Positions 1-14,100 of a DNA stretch of 64,000 nucleotides are shown here, one piece after another. Every line of letters begins with the position of its first letter. Position 1 is the stretch's first letter. A program made the position numbers and the translations under genes. Source of the stretch: Ursus arctos (Eukaryota > Chordata > Mammalia > Carnivora > Ursidae); the NCBI RefSeq assembly GCF_023065955.2, contig NW_026622897.1:8561001-8625000 (forward strand), in the 5' to 3' direction. The notes below the pieces were generated by a model. The model did no database searches. It saw only the letters and a program-made list of their open reading frames with translations, and was not told the DNA's origin.

Positions 1-1889
1 ATTAAAGACTTTTAATATGTTATATAATTATGTTTAATAACTAGTATATGTAATAACTATATTAATCAGGTTTTTAAAGATCACAGCATGCATTTTGAAA
101 TCATATAAATAATTCAATCTATTTTATGTACATTTTACCAATATAAGCAATCACAAATTTGGATGTATTTACAAATGGCACCACAGGGAATTTGGTATTC
201 CTCTGGTGTATAGCATATTTGTCTTGCTGCCTTCTAAATGTTAAAATCTCATTTGACAACTAAAACAACAATCAGATTACTATTTTAAGTCATATATACC
301 ACATTACATAATTACTCATACAAGAAAGAATTGAAAACAGTAAAATAAAATATTAACGAAAAACATTGGTTAGGTGGAAAAAATTTGTTAGGTTTGTAGA
401 GGGATATGCTAATGGTGCAGGGTAGGTTGGAGGTCAATGAAGTAACTATTAGTAATAGAATTTTAAAATACCAAATGTAACCAGAAGACTATATTTGAGT
501 TGATATGACATGTTACCTGGATTTTGAGTTATTCTGTTAACTTACAGAATTTTTTAATGTTCTAAATACAAAGATGTCTCTACTGACACATCATAATTAA
601 AAGTTCCTGAGTTATTTTTTTCTAAGCATTTATTCCTAATGAGAAAGATAAGGCTAACATTGTTTCAGAGTGCATTTCATAATATGCTTGTTATATCTTG
701 ATGGTGTCACCATTCTTCAACATGTGGTTCTTTCCTATGCTGGTTCAGAGAAATGGTTTGATCATTTCATTTGGTATGATTAAGAGTATGGAACTGATTT
801 TTACTCACAATGTGTTTACTGGTCAGAACAGCTACCTCCTAGGGTGAAGTTTCCTGAAAGCCTAATTAAGACTGATTTTTATCAAATTTTAATGTCTTTG
901 GTACCATCCACATAAATAAGAATAATTATCTCTGAATAACTAACAATTGCAGATATGCTATTGCCCTTTAATTTACACTTCTAATATCACTCATTTCAAT
1001 AAAATTTCACAAGTTCATAAATTATTTCTCACTGGTTACCAATAAAAATAGACACTGAATGTCTTTGTATATCATACTCTGCTAAGCATTGCGGGGAATA
1101 CAGAATAGTTTAAGGTACTCTTTGTTCTCCTTTCTGACAGCTGTCACCCTTCCTTTCTTGAAATATACTTACATGTCTTTTCTAGGAAGACATGCTAGGT
1201 AAATGTTAAAAATATTTCTGTGCGGTGCTAGTTAACTCCTTTTAGTGAGAGTTACTAGAAGATGTTGGCAAAGGGGTCAGAAAGGTAGTGAAATGGGTTT
1301 TTGATAAGGAAAGAGGGAGGATATTTCAGGCAGAGGAAAGTATGTTAAAATGGCACTGAAGAACAAAAATACATGGTATGTTGGATAAGATTTTTCCTGA
1401 GCTGAGAATTCACACAGGGCAATAGTACATCATCTAAACTGCTGGAGAACAGGGACTGAATCTTGTTTCCTTATATTCTTAAATTGTAGCACGGTATTTG
1501 ATATACCAGTGCTCAGAAGTGTTTGTTAAATTAATAAAAATATACATGGTTATACATTTATTAAGGGCATGCCTTCACAGAGCCTTATTCATACTAGATT
1601 GTCAGAAAATGTTTTGTAAATAAATGGAAAAGAAAAGGAGAGATGAAAAGCAGAGGAGCAGAAGATGGAAAGGTAGGTGTGGCCAGATTGTAGAGTCCTT
1701 TCTTGATAGACTCCATTTGGACTTTATTCTGTAAGGAAAGATATGTCAATCTTTCAGAGGAGAGAAGTGGCATAATGAAACTGAGCCATGGATCAAGGCG
1801 CTTAATTGTAGTGTGAGAAGAGATTTGAAAGAAGAAATTTTGGGAAGGGAGACCACTATTGGTGGTCCAATTTCAGAATTTCAAAGAGC
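1..1889. other. BCO2 upstream flank, no gene seen
   Basis: AT-rich intergenic DNA with no recent transposon. A stretch near 1675-1800 (TTTGGACTTTATTCTGTAAGG) belongs to the same old repeat seen at 3085-3190 and 53800-53960. Confidence 0.6.
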
Positions 1890-2095
1890 TACTTATCATA
1901 GGTAGTTGGGATACTTCTGGAAATGTCGACAGACTGGGAGAGATTGCAAGCGTCTGGAAGCCCTGCCCCTTGTCTGCCTTCCCTGACTTCCTCCCCCATT
2001 CCCTCCTCTTCTGTCAGTGAGCCAAGGACAGCCCAGGAAGTGAGTGAGAGGTTTTGGAAATCACAGGATCTGCTGCTGCTAAATTCAATAACAGA
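1890..2095 (+). promoter_or_regulatory. BCO2 presumptive 5'UTR/promoter-proximal region with upstream ATG
   Basis: Sequence before the BCO2 start codon. There is no CpG island, which would fit a tissue-restricted promoter. An upstream ATG at 1923 opens an 81-codon frame that ends at 2168, overlapping the BCO2 start in another reading frame. If the transcript starts upstream of 1923, this would be an overlapping uORF. The transcription start cannot be placed from sequence. Confidence 0.35.
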
Positions 2096-2183
2096 ATGTT
2101 TTATCAGACCTTTCTCCATTTTGTCAGCAACCTTTCTGCCATTGCAGTGGGGTTCCTTTCTGTGGTAGTACACTGGATCCCAG
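2096..2183 (+). CDS. BCO2: BCO2 coding exon 1
   Basis: Encodes residues 1-29 and the first base of codon 30. The peptide begins [10 protein letters not shown] and ends VVVHWIP, aligning without gaps to the N-terminus of the human long isoform (MFFRVFLHFI...). It is hydrophobic with few acidic residues, consistent with a mitochondrial leader. Start context has A at -3. Donor is GTAGGG at 2184. A 184-codon minus-strand ORF and the uORF overlap this exon, so a simple ORF scan hides it. Confidence 0.88.
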
Positions 2184-5100
2184 GTAGGGGATTTGCCCCT
2201 TCGTCCTCCCCTTCCCCCTCTTCCTAGCTGCTCAGGCTTCCAATTCTGTGCCTTTTTCCTGAAGAGTACTGGGGGCTTCTGAAGCTTTTCACTCTGTGTG
2301 TAGCAGATACGGGCAGTAATACCACAGAGGTGGGAGTTACTTGTCAGGGAAACAGTCTTTCCATTTGTATATTTTCTATAACATATGGGGCAGGATTCAG
2401 GATTTAGGGGTTCTTGTGGATCTGCAGTAGGAAGAATATTCACTATTTAGACTCTTCTTAATTGAAAATCACTGCTGCATGTCCTGATGGAAATGTTTGG
2501 TTCTTCTGTTTGCACTCTGGGGGGACTGCCTTAAAACCTCTGGTTTTGTTTTGTAGTTTTCTATTATAGCTACTATTGTTACATGATTTTATTTCTTGAA
2601 ATTGGCTGATGTTGAGCTATCAGAAATCCTAATATGCGCTATAAACTTTAAAATTATTTAATTCAATAATTTAGTGCTTGCAGTATGCAAGGCAGTGTTT
2701 TAGGTACTGGAGTGAGGGTAAAAACAAGTGACCCTTTACTCAAGGAATACCAGTAGTAGATGTTATAAATTGTATTCATCTTTATCACACAAGAGAGGGT
2801 AAGGTGAGTGCCACAACAGAGCTGAAATAGATGCTGTGTGAGTTCAGACTAAGGAGAATCGGTTCTTGCTATAGGAAATGGGAATGTTGTGTTTAAGAAG
2901 CAGGTGATATGGCCACTGGATCTTGAAGGATGAGTAGGGTAAGTGAATTTCACCTGGAGGAGATGGGAAATATCCTAGGTGAAGAGAAGGGTATAATTAT
3001 GATGAGGAGAAGAGACTAGGGAGTGGTTTAGTTTGGCTGGAGTGGAAGGCATTAGTGAGGGGGGACCTGGACAGGTAAGTTGGTGTGAAATTGTACACTG
3101 CCTTCGGTGCCTGGCCAAGCAGTTTAGACTTTACTTGGTAGACAGTGAGGAGTCATTTTTGAAGGCTTTTGGAGGATTATTTGATACAATCAGATCTGTA
3201 CTTAGGAAGGCTAATTTAGTAGCAGTGCTTCCCAACCTTTTTCACATCATAGCACACATAGAAAATGATAATATTTTTACCTCACACTAGAGTAAATTGG
3301 ATGGGATCTGGAGCCCCGTGAGCTATTTAGAGCTGGAGACAATTGGCCTGTGGCCTCCAACCTTTCCAAGGGATAAAAGGATCAAGAGGCCCAACCGTTT
3401 GGAGGTTCCCATAGTAGATAGCTTCCCTATCTGGTTTCTCCTTCCAATTAAGAGACTGTGATAATATCATCTAAGAGGTTGTGAAGGCCTAAATTAGGAC
3501 AGTAGAAAGGACATGACTGAAAGGTAGGAGAAGTTGAAGCATTGATGCTGAGGAGGACAGGTTCAGGCCAGAAAAAAAATGGGGGGGGGGCTGCCCAGGT
3601 GGTGTGGACTAGCACAAATCTTTACAAAGGATTTGCCCAAGGCACCCTTGTAAACTTCTGAGCCTGAGTAATTTATACTGGCATCCCTGTATCATCCCCG
3701 TAGCATTCTCTTCCTGACCCTGTCTGGGTATAGTCAGAATTTAACCACTTAGTGAATGTGAGGGGACGGTGAAGAAAAGGAATTCAAGGCCTACAGAGAT
3801 TTTGAAGCTAGATGATTTAGCAAGTGGGAAATCTGGATTTGGAAAGGGGAAAATAAAGAATTCTCTTTTGGTATGCTGAGAGTAATCTGCCAAGAAGTAC
3901 TTGGTGAAATTAAGGGACTAGGTGAGACTACCAAGGAGGGTGTGCTGAGATTATAAAGAGTAAAGGTCCAAGGTCAGACTCAGGAGGTGATAAGGGGAAC
4001 AGGAGCCAATTAAGGGAGTTAACATTTGGAAATTATCTACTACCATATTTAGTTATGACAACAAACACAAATGGGAAGTATTATCCTCCTTTTATACCCA
4101 TTACCCCCATTTTATCATTGAAAAACTTGAGGCTCAGAGTGATTAGTAACTTACCCAAGGTTGCCAGCTAATAAATGAAGCTAGCATAAAGCAAACAAAA
4201 AGGGGGCAAGGAAGTTAGAGAAGAGCAGTGTTTTCAGGAACCAAGAATAGGGGTTTAAGGAGGTATAGGTCACAATATCAAGTACCATGGAAAGTTTGAA
4301 GAGTATATAAAAAACTGCCAGTAACATATGAAATACAGAACATATAGACATGTAAGTTTTTTTCTAAAACGTGAAGTGTTTTAAATTCATGAATCTCTAT
4401 TCAGACGAATGTCCAATCAGGGTATTCAATTTAATTCTACTTAAGTGCGATGACTAAAATAACTGACCTCAGGATATTTATTTTCATGTAAGAGGAGAGT
4501 GAGATGAATATGCATAATATAAATAAAAGTAGTAAGATAAATACCTAAGGTTTCAAATCATCCTCTTTATACCTCTAATATTGTGGTTCTCAAAGTTTCA
4601 TATGCCTAAGAATACTTGCTTGCTGTATCCCAGAAATTCTGATTAGGTCCAGGGTGGAGTCTACATTTTAGCAGTAATACCATGTGTTTCTGTTCCAAGT
4701 TGTCCTCAGACCATACCTTGAGAAACGGTGGTCAAACAAAACACTGATTACACTATAAATGGTCTGTTGGTATGTTCATATATATCAGGTTCAAATACTT
4801 TTTATCCCTTACCAGTTACTACTTTGTTGAATGAATAAATAATTTGAAGGAAGATGATATTACATCTTGTTGGATCGATCATTAAAAGCTATGTGAATAA
4901 TGATAGCTAACATTTTTGAGTATTTACTATGTTCTAAAAACCTTACATAACCTAACTCATTTATTATTTATAGCCTTAGAAGTAATAAGAATTGTTATCC
5001 CCACTTCAGAAAGAAAACAGAGCACAGAAAGGTTGCCTTGCTCAAGGCTATTTATTTGGAAAGTGGCAGGCCAGGATTTGAACCCAAGCAGTCTGGGGCC

Positions 5101-8100
5101 CAGCAGAACCTGGGCCAGTACTCTTATTAAATATTACACTACACTTCCTCATAAAGGAGGTAGCATTTGAGATAGAATTTGAACAATACTAGCATTTCCT
5201 TAGGGATAGATTAGTCAATTTTATTTAGGAAAGCAAAAATAGTTGGGTTTGACTGAATTGTTACTTACAGAAAAGTAGAGGGAATCATGTACTCTAAACT
5301 GAATTTTATAAAGATTGGAAAGAAATGAGATAATAGATATAACATTGTAAAATATTTTGCTAAAATAATGCAAATCTCACTTCTTAAGAGGAAGAGTGTC
5401 TCTGTGTATTAGTTTTCTAGTTTAGACTTCTATATTACTGTTAAAATTTTATGAAATAAAATAAAGCACTGTCCAATTAATTACATATCTGACCACCCCT
5501 CTGTGTTAGGCAACACTACCTTGTGAACACCAAATAAATATGAAATAAAAGGGATAATTTTCAACTTCTTATATAATAATGATATTTTTCTTCTTGTGGC
5601 TTTTGAACTTCAGGTAATTTCAGACCAGGTATCACTGCATAATTTAGTTCATGACACCCTTCTTTTAAAAAATGCCATGTACATTCATGCATATGTCATT
5701 AAAATGGAAGAAATTGAATTACAGATCCTACTAAATTCTCATAAATTGCTGTGAAATCTTTGGCATCCTATTCTGGTGTATCAAAAGTACTGAGGTTAGT
5801 GTAATTAGGATAGTAATGAATAATGGTCATTTTTTGTCATAACAATGAGGTTGCTTTTAGCACATCTGAAGTTAATACATAGTTTCAGTCTTGTGAAAAG
5901 AGGAGCATTGTTCAACCATGAGAAATGATAATAATAATACAGTCCTGAATTAATTCTTAGGCAGATTTGTACTGCAAGAATTAAAAAAAAAAAGGATTAT
6001 TGTAGTTCAAAAATGGAGAACCAGAGAGGTGACGGTTTGAGAATGAGGAAGAAGAGGAATTTGGAGACTATATTTGGTTGGTTTTGCTTTTCCCTTACCA
6101 GTAGGTAAGAGTATTGTCTATGGAGAAACAGGCATCTTGTACAATTTTTTTGTGCTCTTGATTTCCTCTTCACAGTTTTGAAGAAATACATGGATAGTAG
6201 TCATCAGAAGAGGACAACCTTCAGTAAGCGTGAGAGGCTTCCATGTATTGCACCGCTACTAACCACGGTGGAGGAGATGCCACAGATGGTCTCTGCTCGA
6301 GTCCGAGGACATTTTCCCAAGTGGCTCAGTGGCTATCTACTTCGAACGGGGCCCGGGAAATTTGAGTTTGGGAAGGATAAGTAAGTTTTGATTTTGGAGA
6401 ACAAAATCTTGATTTTGGATTTTTTAGCATGGATGGTTCTATGGAATATGCATTAAATCTGTTTTCTCTCTGAGGCTAACATTGTCATGCAGTCCCTTTG
6501 ATTATAGGTGAGAAAAAAAAAGAGACTTAATTCTTAAAAAAAAAAAAAAAAAGTCCTGAGTTTTCTGCTTTGCAGAATATTATGAGTTTGTAGTCCTCTG
6601 AAGGGTTATGCCAAAGGAGAAGTGTCAGGAACTGTCTGTATGACCGAGCTCTGTTTCACCACAAGTTCCTGAAGGAAGGGGCAGTGTCTTCACCTCATAC
6701 AGCTCCCCTACCCAGTGCTCCCCAGACACAATGGCTCTTTTAGTTCCTCAAACTGGACACATTTATTTTTGCTCAGGGTCTTGGTATTGGCTTTCATCTG
6801 TCTTCCCAAGTCTGATTCCTGTCATTCAGATATCAGCTCAAGTCTCACGTCCTTTGAGCCTTCCCCGATCCCCAAATCTAGAAATGCTATTATTAATTAT
6901 GTTCCCTATCGGGGCGCCTGCGTGGCTCAGTCAGTTGAGTGTCTGACTCTTGGTTTCTTGGTTTTGACTCACGTCATGATCTCAGGATTGTGAGATTGAG
7001 CCCAGTGATGGGCTTGGCACTCAGCTCAGAGTCTGTTTGTCCCTCTCCCTCTGCTCCTCCCCTCACTTGTGTGCTCTCTCTCAAAGAAACAAAATCTTCA
7101 AAAAAATAGTATTACCTATTTTAATTCTCTGTACAGCACTATCGAGTGCCTAGTCTTTATTTGTTTGTTTATTGACGGTGTTCCTCCACTAGAATGTAAG
7201 TACCATGTAGGCAGGGAGTTTTTTCTTGTTCACCCTATATCCCCAGTATCTAGGGGTTGTACTGCTCTTAAATAGCTCTCAATAAATACATGTAAATAAA
7301 TGAAAAACTCTTAGGTAACTCTTAGGTATATTATTTCTCTGTACGTCTAGTAGGGACATGAAGTGATGTAAAGAATCCCCTATAGTAAGGAAGGAATCTT
7401 CTTTGCTTTAAACATTTTTGAATATTAAAAACTTTTTTCATTATAAAAGTTTTTACTTGTATAAAACTTTCTGAAATATAGAACAGAATGAAGGAAAATG
7501 TGAACCACATCCTCTGTTAGCACTTTGGTGTATTTCCTGCTAGTCTTTGCCCCATATCTATAGATGGGTGTTAAACAATTACAGTCATATTGTATGTAGA
7601 TTTTTTCATTGAAGTATAATTGACATGACATTATATTGGTTTCAGGTGTACAACATAATGATTTGATATTTGTATGTGTTGTGAAATGGTCACCACAGTA
7701 AGTCTAGTTAACATCTGTCACCACACAGTTACAAATTTTTTTTTCTTGTGATGAGGACTTTTAAGATTTATTCTCTTAGTAACTTTTAAATATGCAATAT
7801 AGTATTATCGACTATAGTCACCATGCTGTGTATTACATTCCTATTACTTATTTTTGTACCTTTTGACTTCCTTCACCCCATTTCACCTACTCTTACCCTC
7901 TTCCGTCACCATATCTTGTAGCCACCAATCTGTTCTGTTTATCTATGAGCTTGGGGTTTTGTGTTTTTTGTTTTGTTTGGTTTTGTTCTTAAAGATTCTG
8001 TATGTAAATGAGATCATGTATTTGTCTTTCTCTGTCTGATTTATTTTATTTAGCAAAAGGCCCTTACTATGCTGTCACAAATAGTAAGATATTCTTCCTT

Positions 8101-11100
8101 TTTATGACTGAATAATATTCCATTGTATATACATATACCACATCTTCTTTACGCATTCACCCACTGCTGGGTACTTAGGATGTTTCTGTATCTTGGCTGT
8201 TGTACGTAGTGCTACAATGAACGAGGGGGTGCAGCTATCTTTGGAGTTACTGTTTCTAATTTCTTCAGATAAATATACAGAAGTAGAATTACTGGATCAT
8301 GTGGTAATTCTGTTTTTAATTTTTTGAGGAACCTCCATACTGTTTTCCACAGTGGCTGACCAATTTGCATTCCCACTGATAGTGCATGAGGGTTCCCTTT
8401 TCTCCACATCCTCACCAACATTTGCTATTTCTCATTTCTTTGATACTACCCATCCTAACTGTGAGGTGCTATCTCACTGTAGTTTTGATTTGCATTTCCA
8501 TCATGATTAGTGATGTTGAACATCTTTTCATGTGCCTCTTGGACATCTGGATGTCTTCTTTGGGAAAACGTCTATTCAGATCTGCCCATTTTTTTAAAAA
8601 AAGATTTTATTTATTCATTTGACAGACAGCCAGCGAGAGAGGGAACACAAGCAGGGGGGGTGGGAGAGGAAGAAGCAGGCTCCCAGCGGAGCAGGGAGCG
8701 TGACGCAGGGCTGGATCCCAGGATCCTGGGATCACGCCCTGAGCTGAAGGCAGATGCCCAATGACTGAGCCACCCAGGCACCCCTTCTGCCCATTTTTTA
8801 ATTGAATTGTTTATTTTATTTTTTATTTTTAAAAGATTTTATTTATTTGTTTGAAAGAGAGGGAGAGAGAGCGAGCAAGATAGCAAGAAAGAGAGAGCAC
8901 AAGCAGGGGGAGTGGCAGGCAGAGGGAGAAGCAGGCTCCCCACTGAGCAAGGAGCCTGATGCTAGGCTTGATCCCAGGACTCTGGGATCGGCCACTTAAC
9001 CTACTGGGCCAACCAGGTGCCCCTAATTGTTTATTTTTTTGCTGTTGAGTTGTGTGGGTTCTTTATGTTTTGGATACTAACTGATTTTTTTTATTTTTGC
9101 CCTGATTTAAAAACTTTCACACTATTATAAGCCTTTTAATCCATGTTGCTATGAAATCTGAATGACCATTATTTTTAATGGCTGGATAGGAAGGTGAATG
9201 AGCTGGCCTATAGATCCCCCTGGCCCTAATCAGCAGAGTTGTGCTTTTTTCTACTTACATATCTGGATTCCATGCAAGTTATAATTTGAAAAAAGATTCT
9301 AAGGCAAAAAGAATGGGGAGGAGAAAGAGAAAAATAAAACCATGGATCCAACCCCAAAAGACTAATAGCCTCTTACAAAAGCATATGGTCTTTCATCTGC
9401 TGCCGAAGTAGCTCTAGTAAATTTTAAAACCAAGCAGCAGAGCTACTCAGGGCCTGGTTTGCACTACAGGCCTCTTTGAAGATAAGCATCTTCGTGGGGG
9501 AAGTGGTGGTTTGGCTGGTGCTCGTGAGCGTCTACTTTGTACTTCAGATCCATTTCTTCCGGGCCAGCAGTCGGCATTTACAGCAGGAACAGGGTCTGGC
9601 CTCCCCCTTGGGTGTGAAGTACAGATGCTTTCAGGTCAAAGAGGAGGTTCGGTTTGGTGCTCGGCTCACCAGGTCAGACTTCCTGGGCAGGCGGAGACCT
9701 AAAGCCCAGGGCACCCCAACCTGCAGATGAGAGCAGCCCCACTCAGTCATGAGTCTCTGGTCCCTTTGAGATGCCCTTCGGGAGTCTCTGTCAACATGCG
9801 GACGTAGTAGTGACATGACAAAGGCCCTTCGTCAATCAAAAGTATCTTATCAGTGATTTCGTCCATGGTATCAATGATTGCATGCTTATCAGTTTTTTAA
9901 ATGACGTGAATCTGGATAGAATAGGACCTGTCCTCAGCCTTTTAATACCTACCGCTCTCCTGGACTGACTTCAGGATCCGTGACGAAGGTGGTGCAGCCT
10001 CCCATCCCCACTGCAGTGACTGTCCCCTCTGTGCCACTACAAGGCCACATGCTGGAACTTACTCCACAGAATCGTCCTGCCCTTGACATCTTGAACTCTG
10101 AGACTCTGTTCTCTGCTCAAAACCCCAATGGCCACACTCCTCCATTCCCATCAGACTTATTTTCAATGTCCTCAGGCTCTCCCCTGCTCTGTCTTCTCTG
10201 TCCTCTCAGTTTATCAGCGCTGCTTTGACTTCTTGTCCCCGGTGCAGCTTCCACTGTCAGTCACTTCAAATACCCTCTCACCACCCTCCGCGCTTCCTGT
10301 GCCCTGCGGACCGCTGCCCCCCTCTGACGGCTGCCAGTCCTCGGGGAGCCCATCCCTGCTTCCCTCCGCACAGGCCTGCCCAGCAGTTCCAGAGGAGACC
10401 ACACAACCCCGCTGGTGGATTCAGTGACCAAATCCTGGTTTGCAGCCCTGGTTGAGTCCTTGGTGTCGCGGGGGCAAGTTTATCGGTCATTGTACTTCCC
10501 AGCTTCCCGCAGCGTCCCTTCCTGAGCCTCCTTCACTCTGTTTGTCCCTCTCACTGTCAACGGGCAAGCGGGCCTACTTCACAGTGAAGAGGGGTGATTG
10601 GTTTGGAACTCCTTCCACTGCTCTCTTCCTCACTTCCAAACTTCTCCATAGAAGTACCTTCTCCTGCCTCCTCATGATCAGAGGAGGAAGTGGCCCTGGT
10701 CCTCTCCTCTGAAACCTTGCCTCTTCATTCATACCCTCTCCTTGTGTCTGTTTCTCCTTCACCTACCCCTCATCTCAGCCTCCAGATGTCCCTTCATCCT
10801 AAAACACCCTCATTCCCTATTCCACCTTCCCCTCCAGCTAATACCTGTTTTCCTTCCCTCACTGCCTCTGTTTAGCTGCTTCCTGGTGTCTTCTCAGTTT
10901 GTTGCCCTCTGACTTTTAACCCACCACTCCACTGTATCTATTTTCAAAAAGGTCACCAAAGCCTGTTAATTATTAAACGAAATGGGCTTTCCAGTCCTTA
11001 GCCTGACTTTTTAACAGTGTTTGACATTATTGACCACCCGTCTTAAAATGCACTTATCCCTGGATTCCTCCATAACAATTTCTCCTGATTCTTTTTCTTT

Positions 11101-14100
11101 TCCTTTTTTAAAAAAGATTTTATTTATTTGAGAGAGAGAGAGAGAGCACGCAGGAATGTGAGGAGGGGCAGAGGGAGAGGGAGAAGCAGACTTCCTGCTG
11201 AGCAGAGAGCTAGATGCTGTGCTTGATTCCAGGACCCTGAGATCAGGACCTGAGCCTAAGGCAAATACTTAACCAACTGAGCCAACCAGGCACCCTCTCC
11301 TGATTATTTTTCTATCCATCATCAGATTGCTCATTCTAAAAATAAATTTTTCCTGGCTCACCTCACTTCACTGGTGCCTTTGATATTGATATATCCCAGC
11401 CTCTGCCCTGAGTATTCCTCTTCTCTCGTTATTTGCTTTCTTTGGTATAGTAGAAATAATACATTCTTTGGAGTAAGATGGAGTGGATTCAGATCCCATT
11501 TTGCCATTTATCAGTGATGTGGTCTTGAGCAAGTTTTCCCATATGAGAAACGAGGCTAATTACATAGATTTTAATGACTGGGTATGAGAATTAAAGGAGA
11601 CAATGAGTGCCTCTTTCAGTGGCTGACAAGAATTGGCAGTCAGTATGTTTTCATTTTCTTCTTTCCTTTCAGTGACCTCTCTCCCCACTCCCTTTCCTGC
11701 CAAATTACTTTTTATAGTTCACCTTACTTGTTGGGGTGTTGTAAGATCCCAGGATTTGGGGTCAGCACTGAATTCAAATCCCTTTCTACCTCTTACCAGC
11801 CCTGACACCCTGGGTATGTACTCTGTACATTGGTTTCCACATCTTTAAAATTCACAGTATCAATGCATGTGTGTGAGATAAAGAAATACACTTAAAATAA
11901 TATTTTATATTTATATATAAATTAAAATATATGCTTATTTTTATACACCCATAGGAAAGGATGTGGTCAAGTGCTTAGCTAGTCCTGGCAGGTAGTAAGC
12001 ACTCAGTAGATGGTAGTGACTGTCTTCTTTGCACCTGGCCTATGCCTGTCACACACAGCTACTCTCAAACATGCTCTCCCACCCCCAGCCCCATCTCTTG
12101 GGCTCTAACACCTGTATTTTGCCAACTGGCTATAGAACATCTTTACTCTGATGGCTTCAAAAAGCTCAGACTCTTGTTCAAAACTGAACCCTCAGTGAAA
12201 GCAAATTATCCCTCAGGTATGACTTTTTGAACCTTCCCTTTTTGTCACTGCTTTTATCCTATCAGTCACGGGACTTGTATCTGGAATTTGTCCTTTTCTA
12301 ATGATACTGCTTCAGTTCAGGTTCTCATAATTTCTCACCTGAATTATTGCCTGATCTCCTCATTGTTTTCTCCCAATCTGGATGCTCCTCATTCTATCCC
12401 GTGTTCTACTGCGTGTCCAGGGTGAGCTTTCTAAGATGCAGTTCTCACTGTTTCACTCTCCTGTTTCAAAACCCCACATGTTGCTGTTGAAGGTCTTTGA
12501 GCTGTAAATCTAAGTGCAGATAAGTCTTGTGCTGACCTATTTCTCCACCATCATCGCCGGCCGCTGAAGACTTTCCCACACACAAATTTTTAACTGGCTG
12601 TTCCTCCAGGATACCATATTCCTTCCCTGCTCACTCTTCCCTTCCTTCCTCCCTCCCTCTCCCCCTTCCTTCCTTCCTTCCTTCCTTCCTTCCTTCCTTC
12701 CTTCCTTCCTTCCTTCCTCTCTCTCTCTCTTGCTTCTTCCACCACCTCTTCCTAGGATGCCCTTCTCCCCTTCTCCAACTGGCAAACATCCTTAGGGAAC
12801 CCGACAGATGTCTTCTTTCTTCTAGACCCTTCTCTGATTCCCACATCCTTCCATCCTGTTGCTCCTTCTGTACATGGATAGTATTTTTTAATGCTTGTCT
12901 GTTGTCTCAGAGAACAACTGTATGACATAGTTATGTGCCTGTAAGCACTAGTCTTGGCACAAGTCAGGATCTTATGAGATGGAATCTAACAAGTTGAATA
13001 TTATTAAAGATATATGTAGAGGAAGAGAAATTTTACAAGCACAAGGATGAAAGTGATGTGGTTTAGCAGCAAAGTGTGTTAAAAATTACTTAGGGGTTTT
13101 GGTTGATAGCTCAGTGTGAGTCAACAATATGAGGTGGTAACTCCCCCCCCCCCAAAAAAAAAGAAAGAAAGAAAAGAATATGAAGTTTCTTAAATGAAGA
13201 AACTGAGTGTCTGCTGTTACACCCAGAGTATTGTGTTTGGGACTGTGTATTGTGGTTTTAGAGGTGTTTAGATTAGAATAGCAATAATTATTGAAATTAT
13301 TTTCTTTTTAGTGTTTTTTGAAAAAAATTACCCAAACAGAGAAACCACTAGCTAACACAGTCAAGAAGAAAAAGGGAGGAAGCACAGATGTGCAAAACAA
13401 GAAATGGCAGGGGGAAAGGAAACCATCGAAACAGATAAAAATGTACAGGAGACTTTGCAGGCCTCCCAGCAAATACTTTTGAGAACCTTGTGAAATGCAT
13501 GGTTTCCTGGGACATTAATTAATAGAGACAGCATGTGTGAACAGAACAATTTCCATAGAGGAAAAAGAGATACTTACTAAGTAGCCACCTCTCAAAAAAA
13601 GCACCAGGCCCAGATTTCTTCACAGAGAAATGCTACCAAACCTTCAAATATCAAATAGTTCCGATGCTCTATACATTATTAAAGAGAATTGAAAATGAAG
13701 GGAAACTTTCCACTTCTTTTTATGGAACAAGTGTAATATTGACTATCTACACATGATACAGACAGTACAGAAAACTATTACTTATTCGTATTATTTATGA
13801 ATATCCATGAAAAAATATAAAATATATAGTACTAATACAAGACAAATAAATATTTTATTAACAAATAGAATCCAACACTAAATAAAAATATAATTCACTA
13901 TGATAAGGCAAACTAAGTGCATTATTTGGAAATCCATTAATACCATATACCATATTAATAGGGTTTAGAATAAATAATTGCAGGATTATCTCCATAAATG
14001 CTGACAAAACTTTTGTCAGAACTCAACATCCATTCTTCATAAAAATATTCAAGAAAACAGGACTTGATGGATACTTTTTTTTTTTTTAAGATTTTATTTA

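Larger units (their letters stand above)
2184..6175 (+). other. BCO2 intron 1
   Basis: About 4 kb. Holds MIR and MER5 fossils and an unassigned old repeat (2660-3200) but, unusually for this window, no CAN SINE. Confidence 0.8.
7600..9100 (-). repeat. Old LINE-1 3' segment, antisense
   Basis: Contains the widely recurring L1M-type block TTCATTGAAGTATAATTGACA, GTTTCAGGTGTACAACATAATG and later AGTGGCTGACCAATTTGCAT, all on the + strand as reverse complement of an L1. Interrupted by two SINEs. Confidence 0.8.
10550..12870 (+). repeat. LINE-2 fragments, degraded
   Basis: L2-like blocks include AAAAGGTCACCAAAGCC... AGTGTTTGACATTATTGACCA near 10950-11050, and CCTGAATTATTGCCTGATCTCC... TTCTAAGATGCAGTTC near 12340-12440. 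Interrupted by a SINE (11104-11295) and a TTCC microsatellite. Extent is approximate. Confidence 0.55.

Noticed and set aside
1..1889. Possible 3' end of the upstream neighbour gene
   Set aside because: No coding exon or recognisable protein segment was found; in human the upstream gene ends about 3 kb before BCO2, outside this window.
1889..2443. 184-codon minus-strand ORF
   Set aside because: Antisense to BCO2 exon 1 and its intron; no recognisable domain, and the + strand exon explains the region.
8510..8764. ORFs ending in repeats such as [15 protein letters not shown]
   Set aside because: Translation of SINE bodies; the same peptide recurs at other SINE copies.
12537..12846. Lys/Glu/Gly-rich minus-strand ORFs
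   Set aside because: Translation of the TTCC microsatellite.
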